Assembly (NCBI RefSeq): GCF_020524035.2
Contig: NZ_CP129013.1
Coordinates: forward strand, 3,224,001-3,288,000
Direction of reading: 5' to 3'
Length of the DNA: 64,000 nucleotides
From: Bacillus carboniphilus
GTDB lineage: Bacteria > Bacillota > Bacilli > Bacillales > JAIVKR01
Under the pieces are notes generated by a model. The model had not been told where the DNA came from, did no database searches, and saw only the letters and a program-made list of their open reading frames with translations. The position numbers and the translations under genes are program-made. Within the stretch, counting starts at the first letter, position 1. Every line of letters starts with the position of its first letter. Positions 1-9,935 of the stretch are shown one piece after another.

Positions 1-35
1 CAATTATATATCTTGTCAGTCAAAAGTTTTCACCT

Positions 36-1517
36 TTAAGAAGCCTTCAGATCCTCGTCAAAAAAAGGGTCTGATTGCTTCTTTTTCATTATTCGACTTA
101 TGCATAAACGGCTCGTTTTACTAAAAAGCGAAAAAGTCGTCTTCCTTAAATAATAGGCAACGGTCGCTTCTGAGACAATAGGGTTGGACTTCGTTCGTAA
201 AAATCGAACAGGACTCTCATTAATCTTAGTTGAAAAAGTAAGAGACAACATTTGAAGCATCCCCATGGCGATACAACTACACATGACAAATCCCTCGATT
301 GCTTTCAAAGCGGACAAGATGAGTTCTTTCTCTTTTTCATCCTCCATTTCTTCTAATGGATGAATCATTCTTTTTTGCATAGCGTCTCAGTTTAGGCATG
401 GCTTTTGACCAAAATTGATACCCAAATCCATTCATCACTTGTTTCAGCTCTCGAAACGTACATTCAATTTTGAACCTAAAACTGTACAATTCAATGATGT
501 TAACGGGATCTAAATCGAGCTTCGTTGTAACAAGAATGGCTGTTTTTTCTCCATACATGACAAGGACGAATCGCAGTTCTTGATAAAGCTTTTGCCCCCA
601 TAATAAATTAAGGCAAAGGTAACGAACGGTCTCTTCTTCTTCCATATAAACGGACGGTTGCTTCTACGAATTCACTCTTCCTTGATGTAAAGAGGTCTTG
701 AAGTTTGATGGTCTCTCCTTTTTACGAGGACGACCTTTCCTTTATATTCACCGGGCTTTGTATAAGCCCTACAAGACTTCTTGGCTTTAGTCAAAAGGTG
801 AAGCATCGTTTCTGATTTCTCTAACAGTTCTGCCCGTTTCATAAGAGCAAAAATGGATAAATAGTAGCCATCAAGCAGTACGAGCGATTCTCCCATACAT
901 TTAGCTGCTTGAAACGCATCGTTTATGATTTGAACAATGTGAGAACCTTCACATTCATAATTGTTCTGTTTTTTTCTCCAATTTCGAATCATGTTGACAC
1001 CGTCATGGAGCCTGATCGAAAGAGGAAGACAAAATAGTTTCTTAGAAGGATCGCCAATGAGAACACCTATCCCACCAAACATGTGCCCAAAGATAAACTC
1101 GGCTTTTGAGGAATTTTCTGATTCTTGATGTAACCTCTTCACACCAGGCATTTTTCGTGCTTCTTTCGATTGCTTCACGCCATCTCCTACCAAGATGGTG
1201 ATGCCGTCTTTCTTATAGATGGGTGCCTTACGATAAACAAGCTTCGTCCATGTTTGAATAAGATCCTCTAACTTCCAAGCTTGGGACCTAAAAAAATGCA
1301 TCATAGCAGGATAGGACTTGGGTGAGATCGAAAGCTCACGAATGATGGAGGTTAATCCTACTTGATCGGAACGTAACATCAATCCAATAATCATGACGAC
1401 AAACCATTCATAGGTAGCTTGTCGTGTAAAACAGGTCCTAAATTCTGAAAGTTCTTTATCTATTCTTTTCCACATAATCACTATGGTCATTCGCTGTTGA
1501 GTTTGATACAATATCAA
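36..1517 (-). pseudogene. Decayed DDE (IS4-superfamily) transposase
   Basis: Three consecutive minus-strand reading frames (1517-672, 645-337, 380-36) together make one transposase. The first contains D-G-V-K and L-L-D-G-Y segments that fit the first two acidic residues of a DDE transposase; the second contains IECTFRELKQ, a typical region of the catalytic Glu. Frame changes near 650-670 and near 380 (an A6 run) break it. Terminal inverted repeats were not identified, so the IS boundaries and exact family are open. It is probably inactive. Confidence 0.75.
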
Positions 1518-1659
1518 AGATAACTCTTCTCGGATGACATGTCTCCTTATTTTGTTTAGTCGCTTAATAGGTTAACATGAAATCAAGCAGAAGGGTTATT
1601 TTTTATGCAGAAAATTCTCTTTCTAAGGGATTGAGTCATCTTTATAAAATGGACTTTGT

Positions 1660-1780
1660 AAGGGACCCCAAGACTCCTGCGGAAAAACGGGCTAGTCAAG
1701 ACCCCGCAATGTGAGGCACGAACGAGGAGGCTTGACAGGTCGTCCGCGGAAAGCGAGGGGAATCCCTTACCATTACATAA
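1660..1780. repeat. Bacillus-type GC-rich palindromic intergenic repeat, copy 1
   Basis: Contains CAAGACTCCTGCGG, GCTAGTCAAGACCCCGCA, GAGGAGGCTTGACAGG and GGAAAGCGAGGGGAATCCC segments, a dispersed palindromic repeat seen in many Bacillus genomes. A degenerate second copy lies at 14790-14897, and the similarity continues downstream of both (CATTACATA / CATATATA, then a G-A-rich tail), giving a shared unit of about 170 bp. It precedes a truncated permease gene. Confidence 0.7.
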
Positions 1781-1845
1781 AAAACATCGAGTATGGGGAA
1801 AAAGCTTTGAAAAATTCCGGAGAACTTTTGACTCTCCAGTTATAT

Positions 1846-2565
1846 ATGAATGAATTGAAAAAAATAATGAAAGATAATGAATTGGTTTTCAGTAACTCAG
1901 TTTCGAGAGAAAACTTTATGGAAAGTTATGGACCATTTTCTATTCATTATGTTTCAAATTGGATTGATCTATCAATTGCGATTGCTGTAGTAACTTTATT
2001 AATCTATGTTTTTTTCATTTGGTATCGTGATTGGTTAGGGAAAAATACGTTTAGTTACCGTTTGTTAATGCTACCGACAGCACGTATTAATATTTATTTT
2101 GCGAAAGCGACAACTATTTTGATTTGTATTTTAGGGTTACTTGCTTTACAGGTATTATTACTTCCAATAGAGAGTACCATTATTAAATCGCTTGTTCCAA
2201 GTGAATTTAGAGCAGATCTTCCAATCTATGATATAAATAATAGTTCCTCTCTCGTTCTATTTCTACCAGGAACTTTTTTAGATTTCCTTCTATATTATGG
2301 ATTCGGAACGGTTTGTGTTTTTGTAGTTTTTACTGCGATCTTGTTTGAACGCTCTTATCGTATAAAAGGGATCATTTGGGGTGCTTTATATTGTGTTGTC
2401 TCTTTCGTGATTTTTTTACTTCCTTTGATTGTAGATGCTTTTCTATTGGACTATTATTTTTATCTACTTGATCTGTTGCTCATAGAAGCGGGAGTAGCGT
2501 TATTGATTTTAGCTAGTTCAATATGGACAAGCAATTACTTGTTGAAGAACAAAATGAGAGGTTGA
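1846..2565 (+). CDS. ABC-2-like membrane permease, N-terminally truncated
   Basis: About 239 residues from ATG 1846 with at least five hydrophobic segments, ending KMRG. The membrane part, including a YRLLMLPTARINIYFAKA cytoplasmic loop, resembles ABC-2-type permeases of Bacillus that pair with a secreted partner. The open frame extends upstream to a GTG at 1711, but that stretch is the palindromic repeat and no start in it has a proper ribosome binding site. I infer that the native N-terminal part was lost when the repeat junction formed. It lies 15 bp before the next gene, in an operon. Its ABC ATPase is not in the window. Confidence 0.5.
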   Translation: MNELKKIMKDNELVFSNSVSRENFMESYGPFSIHYVSNWIDLSIAIAVVTLLIYVFFIWYRDWLGKNTFSYRLLMLPTARINIYFAKATTILICILGLLALQVLLLPIESTIIKSLVPSEFRADLPIYDINNSSSLVLFLPGTFLDFLLYYGFGTVCVFVVFTAILFERSYRIKGIIWGALYCVVSFVIFLLPLIVDAFLLDYYFYLLDLLLIEAGVALLILASSIWTSNYLLKNKMRG

Positions 2566-2580
2566 TCGGAGGTTATATAG

Positions 2581-3760
2581 ATGAAACGATATTGGAAAAT
2601 CATTGCCCTTTGTATTGTTTCGGTTTTAGTATTAGGAACGTTTTACATACAATCTTTCTTCGCTGCTGAAGAGAAAACAACGGTTGAATTTGAAAAAGTA
2701 AGTGGTGATCAGGATGAGTTAAACAACCTTTTAATAAATGCTACATATGAGGTTGATGATAAGTACCGAACTTTAAAAATTACAAATCAAGATACAGTTA
2801 CCCGTGAGAATCAAACTTTGGTTCAGCAAGTGTTAAGTAGTATTGATTATTCTATGAAAAACATGATTGATGGATATAAATCTTTTATGAGAGGCAAAGA
2901 TCATCAAGCTTCAAATTTCTATGAAGATAACAACCTGTTAGTGTATGCTGATATTAAGGAAAAATGGACTGCTAATGCTGAAAAGGTCGATTTTACATTT
3001 AACATTGACGTGTTAGAAAAAAAAGATAATAAAAGAATTGCGTTTGAAATGGATGTTCCAACAAAGGACGATTATTATACGATGAATGTGGTGGATGTCC
3101 AAGTTTACGCAGGTAAGTTAAAGGTTGTTGTTCGTCAAGACTCAAATAATATACATGTATACACATTCCAACTAGAAAAAAAGAAATTAGTTAATCATGA
3201 AGTTATATTTTCAGTTGAAGATACAGAAAATGGATGGGTTGGGGTGAGTGATGAATACCCTAGTTCTACTAAACCACAAAAATATCTTTTGATGCAGAGT
3301 GAAGGTGTAGGTGATGGTAAAGTAGTGGAGGATGGACAACATAAATTAGCTGACAATGGGTTCATGCTATTAAATATAGAAAAGAACCAGCTCAAAAAAC
3401 TAATGGTGCCTGAGTATGTATCAATCGATGCATCTACCATTATTGATTCTTCGGTCTATTTTCATTCTTATACAGAAAACGGTTCACAAGTCTTTCAATA
3501 TGATATTAAAAAAGAAGAGTGGAGTAGCATAGATTCATTTGATTTCTTAACAACAAGTGAAGACTTGGAAAGTGAATATATAGAATTGATTGAAGGGGAA
3601 AATATACCTCATACGTTCTGAACAAAAAGAGCGTAAACTATATATAGGCGATTTAAGGACAGGAGAAACGTTGTATGAAGGAAAATTAAAAGTCAACAGT
3701 CCAATGGATAAAGAAAATAAGGGAGAACTTTTAATTGGATATATAGAGAATATTCAATAA
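2581..3760 (+). pseudogene. Membrane-anchored extracytoplasmic protein, frameshifted near its end
   Basis: ATG 2581 follows GGAGG at 2569. An N-terminal hydrophobic segment (about residues 7-27) is a signal anchor, followed by a soluble domain rich in D, E and K. The frame stops at 3621, but the +1 frame continues directly as LIRSEQKERKLYIGDLRTGE to TAA 3758-3760. Removing one G from the G4 run at about 3594 restores one frame of about 393 residues. Partner of the upstream permease; function not recognised. Sequencing error or real mutation cannot be separated here. Confidence 0.6.
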
Positions 3761-3902
3761 TAAAATAGAGTGTAATTTCATGCACCATTAAGGGGTTTTT
3801 TTAATAGAGTAAGAAATATTCCTGTTAGCAGCAAAGGCTGTTAATAGGCAAAACCATAATAGTCTTTGCTTCTTCTTTAAACAATAAGGAGGCAGGATCG
3901 GT

Positions 3903-4163
3903 ATGGGGTATAAGAATGCGAATCAAGTATTACCTGAAGAACTAATTACACAACTTCAAGAATATATAGATGGAGAGTACTTATATATACCTAGAAAGAA
4001 AGGCAATGAACGTTCTTGGGGAGAGAAGAGCGGAACGAAAGAGGAGTTACTTATGCGCAATAAGATCATTCATCAAAAATACCGTACTGGAACAAACAAA
4101 GAAACGTTAGCAGAAGAATATCACCTTTCTATCAAAAGTATAGAAAGAATCATCTATCAATAA
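3903..4163 (+). CDS. CD3324-family small helix-turn-helix protein
   Basis: 86 residues, start ATG 3903 after AGGAGG at 3887. The N-terminal half (VLPEELITQLQEYIDGEYLY) and the C-terminal recognition-like helix (KETLAEEYHLSIKSIERIIYQ) match the CD3324 family, which is related to Mor-type activators and is widespread in Firmicutes. It is probably a DNA-binding regulator; its targets are unknown. It stands alone, and the T-rich stretch near 4190 could be its terminator. Confidence 0.7.
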   Translation: MGYKNANQVLPEELITQLQEYIDGEYLYIPRKKGNERSWGEKSGTKEELLMRNKIIHQKYRTGTNKETLAEEYHLSIKSIERIIYQ

Positions 4164-4287
4164 AAATCAAAGAATGTCTAGTGTATTAGGCATTCTTTTT
4201 ACTGCCCTCATAATTTATACATAGCTATTTAATAGGAAGAATAGTGGGAATGGTTCCAATATAATAAAGATTAGGAGGTGTAGGATT

Positions 4288-4371
4288 ATGAAATTTATAA
4301 TTAGAAGAAGAACAGAAGAGGACATATGTGAATTTCTTACTTGGACATTCGATGGAATCTATTCCTTTTAG
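4288..4371 (+). pseudogene. N-terminal stub of a GNAT-type acetyltransferase cut by a MITE
   Basis: ATG 4288 has an excellent TTAGGAGGTG site. The 27 residues end in TWTFDGIYSF, closely resembling YQWHYDGIYSF near the N-terminus of the intact GNAT protein at 8524-8994. The frame ends at a TAG formed exactly at the left end of the repeat element that starts at 4371. No remainder of the gene is visible beyond the element, so this is a relic. Confidence 0.6.
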
Positions 4372-4886
4372 AGGTTGTTTAAAAAGTCCTAAAAAAAATG
4401 TCGGTTGAATAACTTTGTTGGTTTGCTTTTCCGCTCCTCCGACGCCAGGATTGGCTAGCACGGGTGTTGTCCCTAGGATGGGGACGTTCTTAGCCTGTAT
4501 GTACACTGTGAGTGCTTCGATGCCCAGGACGGGCTAGCGCAGGCGTTGCTCTCGCGACGTGGCTGAACTTAGCCTGCGTTCCTTAAGCAGACCGCCTCGT
4601 TCTTGTCTAGCTTCAGCCCTTACATCGGAGACGCCTAAAGGATTTAGGTGGATCTACGATAGTCACAGGACGTGACTGTTCTTAGTAGATCTTCAGAAAT
4701 AGTCAAACATTTAGTGAAGGTAAAGAACACCTTCACGTTATGTTCGCCTTATGCTGGTCGGCGATGCACACGATGTGCTAGCATCATCGTTAGCCGCAGG
4801 ACGCGGCTGTTCTTAGATGATGGACTTACAAAGGGCTTCAGCTTTTCTATTCAGCGTCCTTTTTTCCCTACTTTTTAAACATGCAC
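4371..4886 (+). mobile_element. MITE-like element, family A, long copy
   Basis: Left end GAGGTTGTTTAAAAAGTCC and right end ACTTTTTAAACATGCAC form imperfect terminal inverted repeats. The interior carries four two-stem hairpin modules (about 4455-4498, 4538-4578, 4651-4691 and 4782-4822). It shares its ends and an interior stretch (GGTTGAATAACTTTGTTGG) with copies at 17064, 26274, 41331 and 57137. No transposase is encoded; the reading frames inside it (for example 4672-4878) are palindrome noise. Confidence 0.75.
4782..4822 (+). repeat. 41-nt two-stem hairpin module (best example)
   Basis: Outer stem CATCATC/GATGATG, inner stem AGCCGC/GCGGCT, apical loop AGGAC, and internal-loop strands GTT and GTTCTTA. 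Related modules with the same loops but different complementary arms lie at 4538-4578 (CGCAGGC/GCCTGCG), 4651-4691 (GATCTAC/GTAGATC), 26391-26431 (CGTCAAC/GTTGACG), 57201-57241, 57383-57424 and 57494-57534. A smaller GCACACGATGTGC hairpin adjoins it. Confidence 0.7.
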
Positions 4887-4903
4887 TAAAAAAGGATGTG
4901 TTT

Positions 4904-5538
4904 ATGTTGAAAGCAATTATTTTTGACTTTGACGGTACACTGGCTGACACATTGCTTGTTTGTTTGTTGCGTTTCAATCAGTATTCAAAGAGTTTGATCA
5001 TGTGGAATTGACTATTGATGAAGTGAAAGCAATGTTTGGTTCTTCTCAAACAGGAATTATAAGAGAGAATCTAATCAATAAAAATATTGATCAGGCAATT
5101 GAGCTATATTATGAGAAATATAGAGAGAAGCATCAAGAACTGGTTAAGGATAATAATGAAATAACAGAGTTGCTTGATACGTTAAAAAAAGATGGATATA
5201 AATTAGCGATTGTAACAGGAAAAGCATGCAGAAGCCTAGATATATCATTAGAGGGCTTAAAAATGAATCATTTCTTTGATGTCATTGTGACTGGAGATGA
5301 TGTAGAGTTACTGAAACCTTATCCGGAAGGGATTAATAAAGTATTAACACAGTTAAACATATAAGAAAGTGAAACGATCTTTCTTGGTGATAGTGATGCT
5401 GATATTCAGGCAGGTAGACGAGTAAATGTACATACAATTGGGGTGCAGTGGTTACCACATTACCACCCAGTTGATTTTACTGTTGAGCCAAATCAAATTA
5501 TGAGCGACGTAAGAGAGTTGGATCATTTTTTAGCATAG
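4904..5538 (+). pseudogene. HAD-family phosphatase relic
   Basis: ATG 4904 opens with LKAIIFDFDGTLADT, the HAD motif I. The frame shifts near 4950-4975, continues through KLAIVTGKA (motif II) and ends at an in-frame TAA (5362-5364). The same frame then resumes as ESETIFLGDSDADIQAG, the motif IV region, to TAG 5536-5538. The TAA stands where AAA (Lys) would fit. Total length about 211 residues, typical of phosphoglycolate-phosphatase-like HADs. At least two lesions make it a likely true pseudogene. Confidence 0.7.
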
Positions 5539-5616
5539 ATAAAGGGAAAAGGAATTTGAAAAGTCTTTGGACACTATTAGTTAATGTGGTGTTCTTTTTC
5601 TTTTGGAGGAATAGAA

Positions 5617-6180
5617 ATGAATTTTAAACAAGTTCAAGTAGTCAATGAGTTGATGAGTAGATTTGATAAACCATGGTGTGTTGCAGGTGGTTGGGCAATT
5701 GATCTATTTATAGGAAGGGAAACGAGAGAACACGGGGATATTGAGATTGTCATTTTTCGAAAGGATCAGTTAGAGTTAAAGATCCATCTCAAAGGTTGGT
5801 GTTTTCAAAAAGTAGTAGAAGGGGAACTTCAGCCTTGGGGTGATGAGGTTTTATATTTACCTATTCACGAAATACATGGTGTGAATACGAATGGTGAGAG
5901 TTTGGAGGTACTTTTAAATGAAACGAAAGGTGATGAATGGAGATATAGAAGGAATTTGAACATTTCTTATCCTTTAACGTCTGTCATTCAGTTTACTAAA
6001 ACGGGAGTGCCGTTCTTATGCCCTGAAGTTGTTCTTTTGTATAAGATGAAAAATACACGGAAAAAGGATCATTGGGACTTCATGGAAGTGGAAGAATACT
6101 TGGATGATGAAAAGAAAAGCTGGTTAAAACAAGCGATTAGATCATGTGATTTAGATCATAAATGGTTACCACTTTTATGA
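5617..6180 (+). CDS. Nucleotidyltransferase-like protein (aminoglycoside adenylyltransferase fold)
   Basis: 187 residues from ATG 5617, chosen because GGAGG lies at 5604. CVAGGWAIDLFIGR followed by HGDIEIVIFR is the G-G-x-A-x-D-L ... D-x-E/D pattern of the AadB/LinA-like minimal nucleotidyltransferase family. Members transfer nucleotides to aminoglycosides or lincosamides, or have unknown substrates. The first acidic pair reads D-I-E-I rather than the common D-I-D-I. Substrate unknown; resistance is not implied by sequence alone. Confidence 0.7.
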   Translation: MNFKQVQVVNELMSRFDKPWCVAGGWAIDLFIGRETREHGDIEIVIFRKDQLELKIHLKGWCFQKVVEGELQPWGDEVLYLPIHEIHGVNTNGESLEVLLNETKGDEWRYRRNLNISYPLTSVIQFTKTGVPFLCPEVVLLYKMKNTRKKDHWDFMEVEEYLDDEKKSWLKQAIRSCDLDHKWLPLL

Positions 6181-6276
6181 TGGTTTGAAAGATGAAACTT
6201 AAATACTGTTTCAATCGTAAATGAGGATGGAAGCATATTTTTTTATAAAAAGATGAGGTAAAAGGGGATTGAAACC

Positions 6277-7947
6277 ATGAAATTTATTGTTTTGTTAATT
6301 ATGACTATATTAATGTTGCCTTTTTCGAAAAAGAAACCGTTCAATATTCGAATGTTTTTCCTTCCAACTCTGTTTTGGATTGTTGTAGGGCTTATGGAAT
6401 ACTTTTTATTACTAGATAACAACTTTAGCTCAATTTTAGTTGATTATTCAATTGTAGGGGCTATATTTCTATTTGTCTCTTTATATTATCTTAGTGAATT
6501 TCAAAAATGGGAATTGGTGTTGAAGCTTTCTATAATAGGTGTTTTGTTGCTATCTTTTGTTTATTTTGGATTCATTCATGGAATGGTCTCAGCAGATGAA
6601 AAATACGCCTCAGTTCAATCAGAAATGAAGGAAATATCTGAAGTGTTTACGGAAGAAGATACTCCTTTCACGGTTCCACCTGAAACAGCAAGAAACAAGA
6701 TGAAAAAAGTCTTTGGTGATATAAAAAATGTATCCTTTTATGAACTAGGGGAATTAACTCCACAAGTAGTCAATGGAGAGGCAATCTATGTGGCTCCAAT
6801 TGAAGTTTCGAGTTTTTTCAAAGCACAAAAAGCTGGTTTTTCACCAGGATATATAACAATGTCGGGTATTAATGCAGATGCTGAAGCAAAGGTGTTCACA
6901 GATTATGAGATGAAATATATTCCTAGTATGTACTTTGGGTAAAATTTAGAGCGTGTGGTTCGTAAAGCAGAGCCTAATTTAATTTTCAATGGAGAACCTA
7001 CACTAGAATTAGACGAGAAAGGAAAGCCATTCTTTACAATGACTTACGGGACTTTTGTTTCTGGACGTTCCGGGTTTGTTGTTGAAGGGGTGGTACTGAC
7101 TGATCCACAAACGGGTGAAGTGAAAACATATAAAAAAGAAGAGGCTCCTGAATTTATTGATGGTGTATTAAACCATGAAACAGCGTCGTTACAAAATGAC
7201 TATTTTGGTACTTTAGTGAAGGGCTACTTGAATAGTGTATTTTCACAAACAGATGTAAAATTACCCACAGAATGGGGAACCAAAGAAGGTGTGACCCCCA
7301 TCTTTGGTAAAGACGGAAAGATGTATTATTTTACAGACTTTACATCTCCTAAAGAAGGGGTTGATTCAGCTCTAGGTTATTCGTTAATTGATGGAAGAAC
7401 AGGGGAACTAACGTATTATAATGGAGATCTAGTGAAAGGGATTATGGATGGATCTGCTGCTGAAGAAGTTGTCGAGAACTCCTTTAAAAAAGAGAAGTGG
7501 AAAGGGACGATGCCGGTCTTATACAATATTTATGACAAAGCGACTTGGGTTGTCCCTGTCGTTGATGATGGTGGTTTAGTTCGGTCGTATGCTGTGATAG
7601 GAGCTTCAAATGCGAAAATCTTTGCAACTGGATCGACTCAAAAAGAGGCCTTTAAAAAATATAGAAGTGTTTTAAGTAGAGGCATCGGTGTTGAAAAAGC
7701 GTCATCATCAGGGGAAGAAAAAAAGATCGATGGAGAAGTTATTCGTACCTACAAAGAAAAAGTCGAGGAAACGACCATCGTCTATATCTTATTAAAGGAT
7801 CGAAAAGAAATTTTTATGGTTTCATCGGCTGACTATCCATATGCTCTATTTACAGAAGTCGGAGATAACGTAAACCTCACCTATTTGGATACGGGTAATT
7901 TGTTAGTCTCTGTGTCTCAATATACGAATGAAAATATAAATGAATAA
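6277..7947 (+). pseudogene. Membrane protein with extracytoplasmic domain, split by an in-frame stop
   Basis: Start ATG 6277. Residues 1-110 hold four to five hydrophobic segments ending FGFIHGMVSADEKY, followed by a large hydrophilic domain. A TAA at 6940-6942 interrupts it, but the same frame continues NLERVVRKAEPNLIF... to 7947, so one 556-residue protein is implied. The stop stands where Lys (AAA) would fit. If both halves are made, the second would start at GTG 6955, which lacks a good ribosome site. Family not recognised. A terminator hairpin follows at 7952. Confidence 0.55.
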
Positions 7948-7951
7948 AATT

Positions 7952-7988
7952 GGTATGGCTACCTAAGCTTTTTGGGTAGTCTTTTGAA
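7952..7988 (+). terminator. Rho-independent terminator
   Basis: GGCTACC and GGGTAGTC form a stem across a short T-rich loop, followed by TTTT, just after the split membrane protein gene. Confidence 0.6.
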
Positions 7989-8057
7989 TTTGGAAAGTAA
8001 TGCGAAATCCATGAGGTTTTACACTTTATAAAATTTGTTTGGAGGAATTATAATGCT

Positions 8058-8423
8058 TTGACTTCCGTTAAGAAACTTTTATTTGTTTCTATGATATTGA
8101 TCATCCCTGATTCAATTATCAGTTTTAGTGATCAAAAGAAAGAAATAATTGAAGATATAAAGTTAAATGGGAGGACAATCGAGACAATATCAATAGCAAA
8201 TGTGAGGGGGAGTATGGACGATGTTGCGGAACCTCATATCACATATTTGCAAATAGATACAACTGAAATACAACTATTTGTAGAATTCATAAAGAGAGCC
8301 GAACCAATAGATGGAGTAGTTGATGTAATCGTACTAGATTATGTATTAACGATAACATATGATAATAGAATAGAACCGATGATTCATACTCCTTATGGTT
8401 GGATGAGGATGGGGGAGCTATAA
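8058..8423 (+). CDS. Small secreted or membrane-anchored protein, unknown
   Basis: 121 residues read from a TTG at 8058; GGAGG is at 8041. An ATG at 8053 has better spacing to that site but meets a stop after two codons, so the start may be TTG or may carry a one-base error. Residues 4-23 are hydrophobic (KLLFVSMILIIPDSIISF), like a signal peptide. The rest is soluble with a DYVLTITYDNR beta-like segment. No family recognised. Its stop overlaps the next small frame (TAATG). Confidence 0.45.
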   Translation: MTSVKKLLFVSMILIIPDSIISFSDQKKEIIEDIKLNGRTIETISIANVRGSMDDVAEPHITYLQIDTTEIQLFVEFIKRAEPIDGVVDVIVLDYVLTITYDNRIEPMIHTPYGWMRMGEL

Positions 8424-8527
8424 TGAATGAAAAAAGCACAAGTGAATTGAACGTTTTACATGATGATTTAATCGATGATCTAAACAAACATATACGAAGT
8501 ATGTCCCTTTTAAAGGTTTTGATTTAA
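8423..8527 (+). CDS. Small coupled ORF, probably truncated
   Basis: 34 residues (MNEKSTSELNVLHDDLIDDL...) starting in a TAATG overlap with the previous gene, which suggests translational coupling. It ends against the convergent acetyltransferase gene. It has no recognisable domain and may be the remnant of a longer gene. Confidence 0.3.
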   Translation: MNEKSTSELNVLHDDLIDDLNKHIRSMSLLKVLI

Positions 8528-8994
8528 CAATGATAAACCATTTTTAAAAATTCATAGCTACTTCCATTCGTGTCTTGCATAAACCGTTCAACCTCTATAA
8601 AACCGAACTTTCTATATACGTTAATCGCTCTTTCATTAAAGGTTGCGACTGATAGTGTTATTTTACTAGTTTGGTATTTTTCTCGAGCGAATTTGATGCC
8701 TGATGTTAAAAAGGAATACCCCCATCCACTTCCTGTAAGGTCAGGTCTCATCCCTAAACCGATATCAATGGCATCGGGGTCATCCTTATAAAAACTAAAG
8801 AACCCTACTAACTCATTATCTTTTGTAACAGCAAAAATAAAATAGCCTCTCATTTCAGAATCTAAAAATTCTTCTAAGTCTTCTTTGTCTGCTTCCATGT
8901 CATAAAAAGAATAAATGCCATCATAATGCCATTGGTAAGCAATATGTTCGGCTTGTTCCTGCGTTATTTGTTTAAATATGTAATGTGTGTCCAT
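8524..8994 (-). CDS. GNAT-family N-acetyltransferase
   Basis: 156 residues. The middle contains the acetyl-CoA-binding region of GNAT enzymes (GLGMRPDLTGSGWGYSFL) followed by LSVATFNERAINVYRKFGFIEV, the classic motif with the N-x-R-A-I-x-x-Y-x-K-x-G-F signature. It transfers an acetyl group to an amine of unknown identity. ATG 8994 is preceded on its strand by GAAGGAGAAG. It is the intact relative of the stub at 4288. Convergent with the small genes before it. Confidence 0.85.
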   Translation of the reverse strand: MDTHYIFKQITQEQAEHIAYQWHYDGIYSFYDMEADKEDLEEFLDSEMRGYFIFAVTKDNELVGFFSFYKDDPDAIDIGLGMRPDLTGSGWGYSFLTSGIKFAREKYQTSKITLSVATFNERAINVYRKFGFIEVERFMQDTNGSSYEFLKMVYHC

Positions 8995-9029
8995 TTAAAA
9001 CTTCTCCTTCTCTAGTTACTTCAAGACTA

Positions 9030-9272
9030 TTAAACAATAAGCGATACAGATACATAAAGTACGAAACCAGATGAACAATAGGATAGTATTGCTAGTCCCC
9101 ACCTTTTTTCTTTTTGCTCTGATATACCCGCTAAGAACATCATAGCTGCCATTGATAGAAGTATATATGGGATTAAATTGGAATTATTTATAATCCGAAC
9201 TGATAAGGCTAGAGTTACAACAATAATAGAAAACACAATTCTTAAAAAAGTTAACAAACAGGTTTCCTCCAT
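9030..9272 (-). CDS. DUF3953/YczI-like small membrane protein
   Basis: 80 residues with three hydrophobic segments (FLRIVFSIIVVTLALSV, LIPYILLSMAAMMFLAGI, SYCSSGFVLYVSVSLI) separated by the short charged loop EQKEKRWG. Size and layout match the YczI/DUF3953 family of Bacillus. Function unknown. ATG 9272 has a GGAGGAAAC site on the minus strand. Divergent from the following gene. Confidence 0.6.
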   Translation of the reverse strand: MEETCLLTFLRIVFSIIVVTLALSVRIINNSNLIPYILLSMAAMMFLAGISEQKEKRWGLAILSYCSSGFVLYVSVSLIV

Positions 9273-9397
9273 AAAAAAATGAGATGTTTACTTTTTATAG
9301 TACCATATTTCCATATTATTAAAATAACAGGGAACTTTTCTCTTTAGAGGTCGTATAAACATATAGGAATAAATTTCACATAAAGGAAGTGTGTAAA

Positions 9398-9592
9398 ATG
9401 GGTTTCTTTTTAGTGATTGTAGCATTCATCATAATGATTAGTATTGTTAGTTCTTTTAAAAAACCAAACTCAAGTAGCAGTTATAACGATCATCATGTTA
9501 ATTCAAGTAGCGGACTCTTTTATGGAGACAACCCTTCAGATTATAGTTCAAGCTGTGGGGATGGTGGCTCTTCAGGTGGAGGATGTGAATAG
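9398..9592 (+). CDS. Small membrane-anchored Ser/Gly/Cys-rich protein
   Basis: 64 residues from ATG 9398, about 9 nt after AAAGGAAG; the upstream GTG 9389 touches that site and is less likely. One hydrophobic segment at the N-terminus (FFLVIVAFIIMISIVSSF) is followed by a low-complexity tail of Ser, Asn, Gly and two Cys (SSSCGDGGSSGGGCE). Such tails occur in small Bacillaceae proteins near membrane genes. Function unknown; only 3 nt separate it from the next gene. Confidence 0.55.
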   Translation: MGFFLVIVAFIIMISIVSSFKKPNSSSSYNDHHVNSSSGLFYGDNPSDYSSSCGDGGSSGGGCE

Positions 9593-9595
9593 AAG

Positions 9596-9856
9596 ATGAA
9601 AAAATCTTCTTCTTATACTTACATATCATTTGCTTGTTTTTTAATCTGTGTCCTTGTTTGGATTCCCAATGTCTTTTTAAATATGGCAAGTCCTTTTTGG
9701 ATCATAACATTTGTTATTGCTCCAATTGGAGTGTATTTTGCGACTTTCCAAAAACAATACTGGCTTATAGCTATCAATTTTGTGATGTTTTTTAGTTTTT
9801 TTATTCTCATGTTTGTGGGTTATTATATAAACTCTTTAACAGGTGGGAAGCCGTGA
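9596..9856 (+). CDS. Small membrane protein, three transmembrane segments
   Basis: 86 residues with hydrophobic segments at about 9-28, 32-48 and 55-78. No recognised domain. It starts 3 nt after the previous stop and probably forms a two-gene unit with it, ending at the hairpin at 9936. Confidence 0.55.
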   Translation: MKKSSSYTYISFACFLICVLVWIPNVFLNMASPFWIITFVIAPIGVYFATFQKQYWLIAINFVMFFSFFILMFVGYYINSLTGGKP

Positions 9857-9935
9857 AACTTTCGAAACTCTTTCTAGATAAGACACTCAAAGAGTCTGAA
9901 CGAAACAAGTGAGCAAAAAGTTTAGTTTTATTTAA

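Noticed and set aside
4451-4822. Possible CRISPR-like array of repeated 41-nt units
   Set aside because: Spacing is irregular, units are palindromes with variable arms rather than constant repeats with unique spacers, and no cas genes are present.
4672-5011. Open frames across the long MITE
   Set aside because: They arise from GC-rich palindromes, lack ribosome sites and end in the element; the real downstream gene starts at 4904.
5617-6180. Calling the nucleotidyltransferase an aminoglycoside resistance gene
   Set aside because: The fold matches but substrate specificity cannot be read from this sequence.
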